Shown: piece by piece, positions 42,459 to 53,182 of the stretch
How positions within the stretch are numbered: the stretch's first letter is position 1
How the letters are laid out: every line of letters starts with the position of its first letter
From: Lentzea albida
GTDB lineage: Bacteria; Actinomycetota; Actinomycetes; Mycobacteriales; Pseudonocardiaceae
Reading direction: 5' to 3'
DNA: 64,000 nt
Assembly: GCF_900111005.1 (NCBI RefSeq)
Contig: NZ_FOFV01000004.1
Location: 1-64,000 of the forward strand
Position numbers and translations under genes: made by a program
The notes under the pieces: model-generated
Told to the model about the DNA's origin: nothing
The model's input: the letters and a program-made list of their open reading frames with translations, nothing else
Database searches by the model: none

Positions 42459-43846
42459 GCGCTCGCCGTCCCCATCAGTTCCTCCACCGACTCCTCGACC
42501 ATGGTCGCGAGAACGTCCACATCGGACATGGCGTCGCGGTCGCCGTTCAACCCGAAGTACACACCGCCGTCGTACGACGTCACCCCGATGGCGAGCGCCT
42601 GGTTCCTGGCGAGCGGCACGACCGGGAAGATCTCGGTCATTCTCGCGCCCGCCGCGTACAGCGGCACCTGCGGGCCCGGGACGTTGGTGACGATCACGTT
42701 GAACAACCGGCGGCTGAACGAGCTCGCGGCCCGCGCGCCCATCGCGTGCAGCGTCGGCGGCGCGAAGCCGGAGACCTTCACCAGCGCGTCGGCGGCCACG
42801 GACTGGCCGGACTCCAGGTGCGCGCGCATCGCGTGGCTCACGTGGTGCAGGCGCACCACCGGGTTCGGTTCACCGACCGGCAGGTCGACCAGGTAGGCGC
42901 TCACGTTGTTGCCCGACTCCGGGTCGGCCTCGCGGACGCTCAGCGGTGCCATGGCGCGGATCGTGGTGCTGCCGGTGACGTTCTCGCCGCGGCTGAGCAG
43001 CCAGTTGCGCAGGGCACCGGACAGGGCGGCGAGCACCACGTCGTTGACCGTGCCGCCGTGCTGCTTGCGGATGGCGCGCAGGTCGTCGAGCTGGGCGCGC
43101 GCGACGGCGAACCGGCGCTGCGGCGAGGAGATGCGGACGTTCAGCGGCGTGCCGGGCGCGGGCGTGGCGGCCGTGCGGACGGCGCTCGCGAGGACGCTGA
43201 ACGCGTTGAACACCTTCTCGACCGTGTTGACGGTGTCGAGGGCGGCGCTGCGGACGTTCTCCACGAGCTCGCCGGGGCGCTGCACGATGTCGGTGACCGC
43301 GTCGGCCACCAGCTGCAGCGAGCTGGGCTCCGGCTGCGGCATCCAGAGGTTCTCGACGTTGGTGCGCGGCGTCGGCGACACGTCCAGCATGACCTGGCCG
43401 ATCTCCAGCGACGCGATGCCGTCGACCATGGCCTGGTGGGTCTTGGTGATGACCGCCGTCTGGTTCTTCTCGAGGCCCTCGACGAGGTAGATCTCCCACA
43501 GCGGGCGGGAGTGGTCGAGCGGGCGCGACATCAGGCGCGCGATGAGGTCGTGCAGCTGCGTCTCGTTGCCCGGCTTGGGCAGGGCGCTCCTGCGGACGTG
43601 GTAGGTGACGTCGAAGTCCGGGTCGTCGACCCACACGGGCCGTGCGATGCGGCCTGGGACGTGCACGACCTTCTGGCGGTAGCGCGGCACGAGGCTCAGG
43701 CGCTGCTCGATGAGGTCGACGAGCTTGTCGTAGTCGAATCCGGCCTTGGGCCTCTTGAACACGGCGACACCGCCGACGTGCATCGGCGTCGTGGAGCCCT
43801 CCAGGTACAGGAACGAGGCGTCCAGCGCTGACAGTCGGTCCGGCAT
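42455..43846 (-). CDS. WS/DGAT acyltransferase homologue (tgs3-like) with altered active site
   Basis: 463 residues, the normal length. N-terminal LSALDASFLYLEGSTTPMHV, NDVVLAALSGALRNWLLSRG and NVPGPQVPLYAAGARM are family signatures. The condensation-type active site should read HHxxxDG; here it is H137-Q138-A-M-V-D-G, so the second, catalytic His is Gln. The position between DUF6912 and the Rv3235-like gene makes it the counterpart of M. tuberculosis tgs3 (Rv3234c). Activity may be weak, changed or lost. Confidence 0.88.
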   Translation of the reverse strand: MPDRLSALDASFLYLEGSTTPMHVGGVAVFKRPKAGFDYDKLVDLIEQRLSLVPRYRQKVVHVPGRIARPVWVDDPDFDVTYHVRRSALPKPGNETQLHDLIARLMSRPLDHSRPLWEIYLVEGLEKNQTAVITKTHQAMVDGIASLEIGQVMLDVSPTPRTNVENLWMPQPEPSSLQLVADAVTDIVQRPGELVENVRSAALDTVNTVEKVFNAFSVLASAVRTAATPAPGTPLNVRISSPQRRFAVARAQLDDLRAIRKQHGGTVNDVVLAALSGALRNWLLSRGENVTGSTTIRAMAPLSVREADPESGNNVSAYLVDLPVGEPNPVVRLHHVSHAMRAHLESGQSVAADALVKVSGFAPPTLHAMGARAASSFSRRLFNVIVTNVPGPQVPLYAAGARMTEIFPVVPLARNQALAIGVTSYDGGVYFGLNGDRDAMSDVDVLATMVEESVEELMGTASA

Positions 43847-43855
43847 GCACCCAGC

Positions 43856-44521
43856 CTAGTGCGGTCGGCGGTCCATCAGCTTCTGAAGAGCGGCACGTTC
43901 ACGCGGATCGCGGTCGTGCCGTGCCAGGCGGATGCGCGCGGCCTCCGGGATCGCGTCCTTCGCGTTGGGGTCCACGTTGGCCATGAACGACCGGAGGAAC
44001 CGCCAGCGCGTGAGCTTCTTGACGGGCGCGAGGTGGGCGACCGCGAGCGAGACCCAGCTGAGCGCGACGTCGAGCCTGCGGTCGCCCTTCGTGGCGCTCG
44101 CCCAGTCCAGGACCACGGGGCCCTCCGGGCCGAGCACGACGTTGCCGGGGTGCAGGTCGAGGTGCAGCAGGTCGCCTTCTCCGCTGAGGAAGTCGGGCGC
44201 CGGGATGACGTCGAGGCGGTGGTGCAGGTCCGCGAGCTCCGCGCCGAGGCCGCCGGCGAGCCAGGGCTTGCGGCCGATCTCCTCGGACATGCGCGGGCCG
44301 GGCACGTACTGCATGACGAGCTCGTCCTCGGTGGCCTCGTGCACGCGCGGGACGGGGATGCCGTACCCGCTCAGGTACGACATCATCTCGGCCTCGCGCC
44401 GCAGGTCACGACCGGTGCGCGTGCGTTTGACGAGCAGCCCGTCGGACCGGATGAACACGTCCGAGTCCTGACCGCTCGCGAGATGTTGACGTTGCGCGAC
44501 GCTGCGCATACCTGCCGTCAT
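43856..44521 (-). CDS. APH/RIO-like kinase-fold protein
   Basis: 221 residues. Brenner motif HLDLHPGNVVL with the downstream VVLDWASA supplies the catalytic and metal Asp. The N-terminal lobe has LLVKRTRTGRDLRREAEMMS (Lys-Glu pair). It is a short phosphotransferase-fold protein (aminoglycoside phosphotransferase superfamily) without evidence for drug resistance. Nine bases upstream of the acyltransferase start, hence probably one unit. Confidence 0.75.
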   Translation of the reverse strand: MTAGMRSVAQRQHLASGQDSDVFIRSDGLLVKRTRTGRDLRREAEMMSYLSGYGIPVPRVHEATEDELVMQYVPGPRMSEEIGRKPWLAGGLGAELADLHHRLDVIPAPDFLSGEGDLLHLDLHPGNVVLGPEGPVVLDWASATKGDRRLDVALSWVSLAVAHLAPVKKLTRWRFLRSFMANVDPNAKDAIPEAARIRLARHDRDPRERAALQKLMDRRPH

Positions 44522-44627
44522 GTGACGATCATCATCGATATGATCCGAAACACAAGGGCCGAACGGCTCTAGTGGAGCTCTTCACCCGTTTGAGCCCGAG
44601 GTGGGGGCCTCTGTCACCCTCTTCCTC

Positions 44628-45377
44628 GTGGAGATCTCGCCCAAGGACCGCTTCGTCACCGTCTACGGCCGCAAGCCAGTGCTGGAAGCACTGGACGACC
44701 CGGCGCTCTCGGTGGACAAGGTGGTGCTCGCCGACACCGCGCGCGGCCCGGCGGCGCGCGAGATCCTCGACGCCGCCCGTTCGCGCGGGGTGGCCGTCCA
44801 GCGCGCCACCGCCCAGCGCGTGAAGGTGCTGGCGGGCAACGGCAAGCAGGACCAGGGCGTGCTCGCCGACGTGGTCGCGCCGCGCATGAAGCCGTTGGCA
44901 CTGGCGTTGGAAGAGGGCGGTCTGAAGTCCGTGCTGGTGCTCGACGGCATCACCACGCCCGCGAACGTCGGCATGATCCTGCGCACCGCGACCGCCGCGG
45001 GCATCGACGGCATCGTGGTGCCGCGCCGCGGCGTCGCCTCGATCGACCCGCTCGTGGTGAAGGCCTCCGCCGGAGTGGCTTTCCGAGCGCCCGTGCTGCG
45101 CTGCGGCACCTCGGCGGAGGCCTCCGCTCTGTTGCGCGCGTCGGGATTCCCGCTTTACGCGCTGGATTCCCACGCGTCCGACACGATCTATTCCGCTTCT
45201 TTTCCTGCGCGCGCCGCTTTCGTCCTGGGAAGTGAAACGGCCGGAATCACCGAGGACGTGCGTCCGCACATCACGTCGTGGCTTTCGATTCCGATGGCGG
45301 CGGGCGTGGAATCGCTGAACGTGGCCTCAGCGGCCGCCGTCCTGTGCTTCGAACTCGTGCGCCGGGCCCAGCCCTAG
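44628..45377 (+). CDS. SpoU/TrmH-family RNA 2'-O-methyltransferase
   Basis: 249 residues from GTG 44628 (GTG 44601 would add nine). Motif 1 TPANVGMILRTATAAG, motif 2 FVLGSETAGITEDV and motif 3 IPMAAGVESLNVASAAAV form the SPOUT trefoil knot. An N-terminal substrate-binding domain (about 1-95) is present. Target is rRNA or tRNA ribose; which one is not evident. Confidence 0.88.
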   Translation: MEISPKDRFVTVYGRKPVLEALDDPALSVDKVVLADTARGPAAREILDAARSRGVAVQRATAQRVKVLAGNGKQDQGVLADVVAPRMKPLALALEEGGLKSVLVLDGITTPANVGMILRTATAAGIDGIVVPRRGVASIDPLVVKASAGVAFRAPVLRCGTSAEASALLRASGFPLYALDSHASDTIYSASFPARAAFVLGSETAGITEDVRPHITSWLSIPMAAGVESLNVASAAAVLCFELVRRAQP

Positions 45378-45673
45378 AGCCAGTCGACGTGGTACCCGTT
45401 GACCCGCGGGTACCCGAGCAACGACGTGCACTCGGCGACCGACGGCTCGCCCCTGACCCGGCCGATCGTGCCGTACTGGTCCCAGACACCCAGGCCGTTC
45501 GTGCAGTGCGCGACGGCCCGGAACCGCCCGGGCCTGCCGTCGTCGCAGTAGACCTCGACGGTGCGCCCGTCCCGCAGGTAGTCCTCGTAGCAACCGCGTT
45601 CTTGCGCCTGCGCGGGTGATGCAATTGCCGTGGCTGCAATGGCGACCGCAACACAAGCGACAATTCTTCGCAT
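45374..45673 (-). CDS. Small secreted protein
   Basis: 99 residues. Signal peptide RRIVACVAVAIAATAIASPA with cleavage near AQA-Q (24). The mature 75 residues have four cysteines (GCYEDY, VYCDD, AHCTNG, AECTSL), enough for two disulfides. Convergent with the SpoU gene with a four-base overlap. Function unknown. Confidence 0.7.
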   Translation of the reverse strand: MRRIVACVAVAIAATAIASPAQAQERGCYEDYLRDGRTVEVYCDDGRPGRFRAVAHCTNGLGVWDQYGTIGRVRGEPSVAECTSLLGYPRVNGYHVDWL

Positions 45674-45758
45674 TTTCTCCCCTATGCAATCCGAAGGCCG
45701 ACCAAATCGACGCTAGTGCGTTTCGGAATAAGGGGCAATGACGCTGCGGGGTGAACCC

Positions 45759-46187
45759 TCAATCGCGGAGCGCGATCGCTAGCAGGATCTCCAACTCCTC
45801 GAGGGTGGACCGTGTCGACCGATGGTGGACGCCGACCATGCCGGCCTCGACCGCGCCGTGGATGTTGACCGCGAGGTCGTCCACGAAGACGCACTCACCC
45901 GGTTCGAGACCGAGCTTCGTGGCCGTGAGCAGGTAGATGTCGACGTCCGGCTTCGCGAGCCCGACCTCACCGGAGATGATCGCGACGTCGAACAGCCCGT
46001 CGAGCTCTCGCGGCGGCTGCCACCAGCCGTCCGCGTTGGACAGCAGCGCCGTCTTGAGGCCGAGTTGCTTCGCCTTGCGCAACGCGGTGAGCAGCGGGGG
46101 TTCCGCGGGGTTGTCCTCGCCGGGATCGGTCAGGACACCGCCGTAGTCGAGCACCAGGGCTTTCAGCACGCCCCGGACCGTACCCAC
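45759..46187 (-). CDS. HAD-superfamily hydrolase
   Basis: 142 residues. Motif I is VLDYGGVLTD: the first nucleophile Asp is present, but DxDxT/V is DYGGV as in HAD-IA proteins of the epoxide-hydrolase-N-terminal-like type. LLSNADGW is motif II, GLAKPDVDIY motif III and CVFVDDLAVNI motif IV. The small cap is much reduced. Substrate unknown; GTG 46169 is an alternative start. Confidence 0.8.
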   Translation of the reverse strand: MGTVRGVLKALVLDYGGVLTDPGEDNPAEPPLLTALRKAKQLGLKTALLSNADGWWQPPRELDGLFDVAIISGEVGLAKPDVDIYLLTATKLGLEPGECVFVDDLAVNIHGAVEAGMVGVHHRSTRSTLEELEILLAIALRD

Positions 46188-46236
46188 TTTCGGGTGCTCG
46201 TTGTCCTGATCCCGCGGTTGACGCGCCTAGTCCGGC

Positions 46237-46647
46237 ATGCCCCCAGTAGTACGTCGCCTGTCCCCGTACGAGCCGCCCGTCGGCGCCGTCGCCCACGTCA
46301 TTCCCCGGCCGCGGCCGAGGCCCGTGTGGGTTCCCGTGCCGGAGCCGCCGTCGCCTCCGCTGGATGCCGCCCGGTTGCTCGGGGTGGTGCTGGAGGTGCT
46401 GGACGGCCGGCGTGCCGCGCGGTTGCTGCGGGAGGTGGCGGTGCCTCCGGTCGCCGCCCGGCTGGCGGGGGCGGTGCAGGCCCGGAGCACCCGGATGGTG
46501 CGGGCGCCTCGCGTGTGCCGGCCGGCTCGGTTCGTGGCGGAGGTTTCGGTGACCGTGCGGAGGGAGGGGCGGGTGTTCGCGGTGGCGGCTCGGGTGGAGC
46601 ACCGGGGTGGGAGGTGGTGGTTCACGTCGTTCACGGTGCTGGAGTGA
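46237..46647 (+). CDS. Rv3235-like protein
   Basis: 136 residues. A proline- and arginine-rich N-terminus (VIPRPRPRPVWVPVPEPPSP) precedes a small alpha/beta domain (LLGVVLEVLDGRRAARLLRE, VEHRGGRWWFTSFTVLE). This is the Rv3235 family of actinobacteria, encoded beside secA1. The GRWW-ending strand resembles SecA/YchJ-neighbour proteins; function unestablished. Confidence 0.78.
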   Translation: MPPVVRRLSPYEPPVGAVAHVIPRPRPRPVWVPVPEPPSPPLDAARLLGVVLEVLDGRRAARLLREVAVPPVAARLAGAVQARSTRMVRAPRVCRPARFVAEVSVTVRREGRVFAVAARVEHRGGRWWFTSFTVLE

Positions 46648-46712
46648 GGGCTCGGGTTGCGTGCGGGCTCGAGTGCGTGCGGGCTCGAGTGCGTGCGGGC
46701 TCGGCTTGCTTG
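46648..46712. repeat. Four tandem 16-17-bp repeats
   Basis: The unit GGGCTCGAGTGCGTGC occurs exactly at 46665-46680 and 46681-46696, with a 17-bp variant at 46648-46664 and a partial fourth from 46697. It starts at the stop of the Rv3235-like gene. No gene is supported in 46648-47032; besides the repeats it holds the secA terminator. Confidence 0.75.
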
Positions 46713-46964
46713 GACTGTGTCGAGCCGGGTCATGTCATCGCCGCTTTGCCACGATCGCGATTGGGGTTGGGTCATCACCGCTGCTCAGAGCCCGCGGAGG
46801 CAGGGACGCCTCGGCATCACCACCGTGATGCGTGATGGCGATGCCTCGTCCTGGCCCGCGCCGCTTCACTCCGGCCCACGCCGCCTTGCCCGCCGCCCTG
46901 CAGGCGCCCGCCGCCTTCCACCCCGCCACCCCAGGCGCCCTCCGCCGTCCCCCTCCACACGCCG

Positions 46965-47009
46965 AAAAGCCGCGTGGGCCGCAACCCCTGAGGAGTGCGG
47001 CCCACGCGG
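46965..47009 (-). terminator. secA1 terminator
   Basis: CCGCGTGGGCCGCA (46970-46983) and TGCGGCCCACGCGG (46996-47009) are a perfect 14-bp stem with a 12-base loop, followed on the minus strand by GCTTTTCGG. Confidence 0.88.
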
Positions 47010-47032
47010 TGGTGGTGCGGTCTGGCGGTGGG

Positions 47033-49984
<2,952 letters not shown>

Positions 49985-50347
49985 CTGGATAGACCTCATC
50001 ACCTGTATCGCGGCGCGCCCACGTCGGACGCCTTTCCCCTGCCCATCGTAGGCAAGTCGCCAAGATGTGTGCACGGACACAGGCGGATTGACGCCCCGGA
50101 CCTGGTATGCGCAGGTCAGGTGCCGATTCTGCGATCTTCCCGAACCGCCTGCCGCCGGTACCCCCACCTCGGCTACTGCTGTGGAGAACGCATGAGGACC
50201 GCGTAAAGGTTCCTGGCCCGCGGGATTCCACCTTCACGGTGAACGACGGGGCGCCGATTGGGTCCGACCGGCGGTAGACGCACGCCGCCGCCCCGCACGC
50301 GAGGGGTGCGGGGCGGCGGCGGTCGGAGGAACGTGGGTTCGCGCGGG
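49985..50347. other. secA1 upstream region and hpf terminator
   Basis: No gene is supported. The part next to secA1 supplies its leader (GATGAGG ribosome binding site). TTCAC-G-GTGAA at 50233-50243 is a small dyad. The hpf terminator lies at 50284-50320. Confidence 0.5.
50284..50320 (-). terminator. hpf terminator
   Basis: GCCGCCGCCCCGCAC (50284-50298) and GTGCGGGGCGGCGGC (50306-50320) form a perfect 15-bp stem with a 7-base loop just past the hpf stop. No T-run follows. Confidence 0.82.
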
Positions 50348-51013
50348 TCAGGCCAGCCTGATCACGCCGTAGTCGAATCCCTTCCGGCGGTAGACGACAC
50401 TCGGGCGCCCGCATTCGGTGTCGGCGAACAGGTAGAAGTCGTGTCCGACCAGCTCCATCTCATAGAGGGCCTGGTCGACGGTCATCGGTTTGGCGGCGTG
50501 CTCCTTCTCGCGTACGACGCGTCCGGGCAACTTGTCTTCGAGGCCCTCTTCCCAACGCTGCGCGGGCACTTCCGCCATGCCCTCGTAGTCGGCCTCGGGG
50601 GCGTCGAGCACCGCGGTCTTGGCGCGGCGCGACGTCATGCTTTCGCCGGCGGACGGATCACCCAGTCCGCTTGTCGCTTCGGCCACCGAGATCGGGGCGC
50701 GGGCCCCGTGGTGGACGCGCCTGCGGTCGTGCGACCGACGCAGGCGGTTCTCGAGCTTCGCGACCGCAGAATCGAGCGCGGCGTAGAAGTCACCCGCGCA
50801 GGCTTCGGAACGGACCACGGGTCCACGTCCCTTGCCGGTGATTTCGACCCGCTGGCAGTTCTTCGACTGCCTGCGGTTCGGCTCGTGGAAAAGTTCCACG
50901 TCGTAGCGGATGACCTTGCGGTCGTAGCGCTCAAGCCGGGCCAGCTTTTCGGCGACGTGCACCCTGTAGTGATCGGGCACCTCGACGTTGCGGCCCTTGA
51001 CGACGATGTCCAT
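50348..51013 (-). CDS. hpf: Long ribosome hibernation promoting factor
   Basis: 221 residues: the N-terminal S30AE domain (DIVVKGRNVEVPDHYRVHVA, DRKVIRYDVELFHEPN, ACAGDFYAALDSAVAKLENR) blocks the decoding centre and the C-terminal domain (PMTVDQALYEMELVGHDFYL, VVYRRKGFDYGVI) dimerises 70S ribosomes to 100S. The linker of about 75 residues is charged and variable. The start MDIVVKGRN has GGGAGG eight bases upstream. Same place as Rv3241c. Confidence 0.93.
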   Translation of the reverse strand: MDIVVKGRNVEVPDHYRVHVAEKLARLERYDRKVIRYDVELFHEPNRRQSKNCQRVEITGKGRGPVVRSEACAGDFYAALDSAVAKLENRLRRSHDRRRVHHGARAPISVAEATSGLGDPSAGESMTSRRAKTAVLDAPEADYEGMAEVPAQRWEEGLEDKLPGRVVREKEHAAKPMTVDQALYEMELVGHDFYLFADTECGRPSVVYRRKGFDYGVIRLA

Positions 51014-52003
51014 ACACGACCTCCCTCGCTTTGCTGCGAGCTATGGCTGGACTGCATTTAAAGCGCCGTGGCGATCTTGGATCGCGGATGTGTCGCAGAG
51101 GGTCGTCTCCCTCAGCTCTCACGGCGCCAGGATCATGGGCTGTTCGCCTCCTCCCCGAGGGCCGGGAACGCTGATAGCGGTGCACGTTAGCTTGGGATTC
51201 ACCGTCGCGTAAGCCCCCTTGCCGGGGGAACGACGAGTTTTTTTGGTGACTACGCAGCGCGACGACTGCGTGTTGTCAGACGTTTCCCGAGCGTGCTCCG
51301 AACCAAACCCCTCAGCCCCTCGCTCACCCGAACGGCGCAGGCCCGGACCGGCACTCGACGGCAGCGTCGCTGCGTCGAACGGCTCCAGTCGCGGCCTCAT
51401 ACCCAGCCAACGGGCGACCCGCGCGTCATGTTCCCGAAACCGGGGAGAGATCGATTCCGAACCACTCCGTGGACGCGAGGCGCACTTCTTCTGACCGGAC
51501 AGAGGGGCCGCAACGCCCGATCACGACCCAGTCACGCCGGGCTGAACGGCGGATTTCGCCCAATCGCGGACAAGGCAGTCGATCACCATAGGGGCGGCAC
51601 GTACCGACATTTCCTCTAATAACCGCTGGTCAGCTCCATACGTGAATAATCGTTAACTACTCGGGGGTGTGGGCGGCCCCTGAGCGAGTCACCCTGGGAG
51701 GTGCTCGCGGTGGCGGTCGAGACCTCGATCAACCGGCTCGCGTGCGGACGCCCCAGTTCTGAAACACCGCCTCAACAGAGGCTGGGACAAACGGGGTGAA
51801 ACGAGTTACAAGATCGTGGAACGTCGTCACAGAACTCGTGCCCAGCAGGGGGTTCTCGCGTGGCGAAGGCCCTTCGGAGATCGACAACGTCACTTGAACT
51901 TCACTCGTGTGGGCGGTGCCGAAAGACCCCGCAGAGCACCCTTCCGCGAGTCCGCCGGCCACGACCGCGATTTTCTGTCGGACCCCGCCGCCATCCTGAT
52001 CCC
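51014..52003. other. 990-bp intergenic region
   Basis: Open frames here (for example 51219-51494 and 51293-51619, plus strand) show no family, codon bias or ribosome binding site. The part near 51014 must hold the hpf promoter. CCCCC-TTGCC-GGGGG at 51214-51228 is followed 10 bases later by a run of seven T (51238-51244), a possible terminator or small-RNA end on the plus strand. The region near 51610-51660 is A+T-rich. Confidence 0.45.
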
Positions 52004-52702
52004 ATGACAGCCATCGACGTCCTCGTCCCCGCCCTCTGCGCCGGCTGCGGCCGCGCCGGAACCGACTGGTGCGCCAGGTGCCTGGACGAGTTCGGCCCGC
52101 CCACACGCCTCCAGGTGCCCGGTGTGGGGCCGCCTGTGTGGACGCTGGCCGCCTATCAGGGTCCGGCGAGGGACCTGGTGCTCGCCTTCAAGGAACGGGG
52201 CGCACGGGCCCTCGCAGCCTGGTTCGGCGCGATGGTCGCCGCCGCCCTGGTGGCGGTCGGCCCTCCACCTTGGACGCTCGTGCCGGCGCCGTCCCGCCGC
52301 AGCGCCGCGCGGGACCGCGGCGGCGACCACATGCTCCGCATCGCGCACGAGGTGGGCACCGCGGCCGTCGCACCGGTGCTGCGGCTCGCGCCGGGCGTGG
52401 CCGACTCGGTGGGGCTGACGGCTGTCGCGCGGCGGCGGAACCTGGAGGGGCGGGTGGAGGTGTGCGGTCCAGGGCCGCCGGGCAGCGCGTCGCTGGGGAG
52501 AACCGTGCTGCCGGGCACCCCGGTGCTGCCGGGCACCGTGCCGCCGGGCAGAACGCCGCTGGGCACCACGGTGCTGCTGGACGACGTGGTCACGACCGGG
52601 GCCACGTCGGCGGCTTGTGTGCGGGCTCTGCGGGAGGCCGGGGTGCGGACGCACGCGGTGCTGGTGCTGACATCGGCTCGGCCGCATCGGGCTGGGCAGT
52701 AG
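52004..52702 (+). CDS. ComF-family phosphoribosyltransferase-like protein
   Basis: 232 residues from ATG 52004. N-terminal zinc ribbon CAGCGRAGTDWCARC, then the type I PRTase fold with VPAPSRRSAARDRGGDHM and the PRPP loop VLLDDVVTTGAT. In naturally competent bacteria ComFC acts in DNA uptake; in actinobacteria the role is unknown. Just before the PRPP loop sits an odd Gly/Pro-rich insertion repeating LPGT (VLPGTPVLPGTVPPGRTPLG). Orthologue of Rv3242c by position, but read on the plus strand while hpf is minus. Confidence 0.86.
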   Translation: MTAIDVLVPALCAGCGRAGTDWCARCLDEFGPPTRLQVPGVGPPVWTLAAYQGPARDLVLAFKERGARALAAWFGAMVAAALVAVGPPPWTLVPAPSRRSAARDRGGDHMLRIAHEVGTAAVAPVLRLAPGVADSVGLTAVARRRNLEGRVEVCGPGPPGSASLGRTVLPGTPVLPGTVPPGRTPLGTTVLLDDVVTTGATSAACVRALREAGVRTHAVLVLTSARPHRAGQ

Positions 52703-52842
52703 GGGCGCGGCTGGGGCTCGGCGGAGGACTCGCCGGCAGGGCGGCGGACTGGCCTGGCGGTTGCGACCAGGACGAGCTGGCGGCGGCGCGTCGGTGCTGT
52801 GGTGCGGCGGTGCCGTAGTCGGCGCCGGTCAGCGGCGCGTCG

Positions 52843-53002
52843 GTGCTGCGGCGCGGCAGGGTGCTGTGGCGCGGCAGGGTGCTGTGGCGCGGCAGGGTGC
52901 TGCGGCGCGGCAGGGTGCTGCGGCGCGGCAGGGTGCTGCGGCGCGGCAGGGTGCTGCGGCGCGGCAGGGTGCTGCGGCGCGTCGGTGCTGTGGCGCGGCG
53001 GG
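52843..53002. repeat. 18-bp tandem array
   Basis: Seven back-to-back 18-bp units run from 52843 to 52968: five GTGCTGCGGCGCGGCAGG and, at 52861 and 52879, two with T for C at position seven. Degenerate units follow to 53002. A 50-bp G+C-rich block containing GTCGGCGCCGGTCAGCGGCGC occurs on both sides (near 52820 and 53030). No gene is supported in 52703-53182. The array's length is a multiple of three and it is open in several frames, but without a start or signal. Confidence 0.85.
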
Positions 53003-53182
53003 GTGCTGTGGTGCGGCGCGGCGGTGCCGCGGTCGGCGCCGGTCAGCGGCGCGGCGGTCAGCGCCGGGCGGCGGCCATCAAGCAGCATCGTGCGGTGCGG
53101 CGTCACGCCGCAGTGCGGCTCCACCCCTCCGCCCTCGACCCGCCACGCCGTCACCCCGTCCCGGGGTCACCCCGCCCCGGGG

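Noticed and set aside
49985..50167. An upstream extension of SecA1 by 61 residues
   Set aside because: The extension is not SecA-like, and ATG 49984 gives the conserved MVLSRLLR start with a ribosome binding site.
51219..51619. Two overlapping open frames in the hpf-comF gap
   Set aside because: No ribosome binding site, no family and no codon bias; arginine-rich shadows.
52843..53002. The tandem 18-bp array as a CRISPR
   Set aside because: Units are contiguous with no unique spacers, too short, and there are no cas genes.
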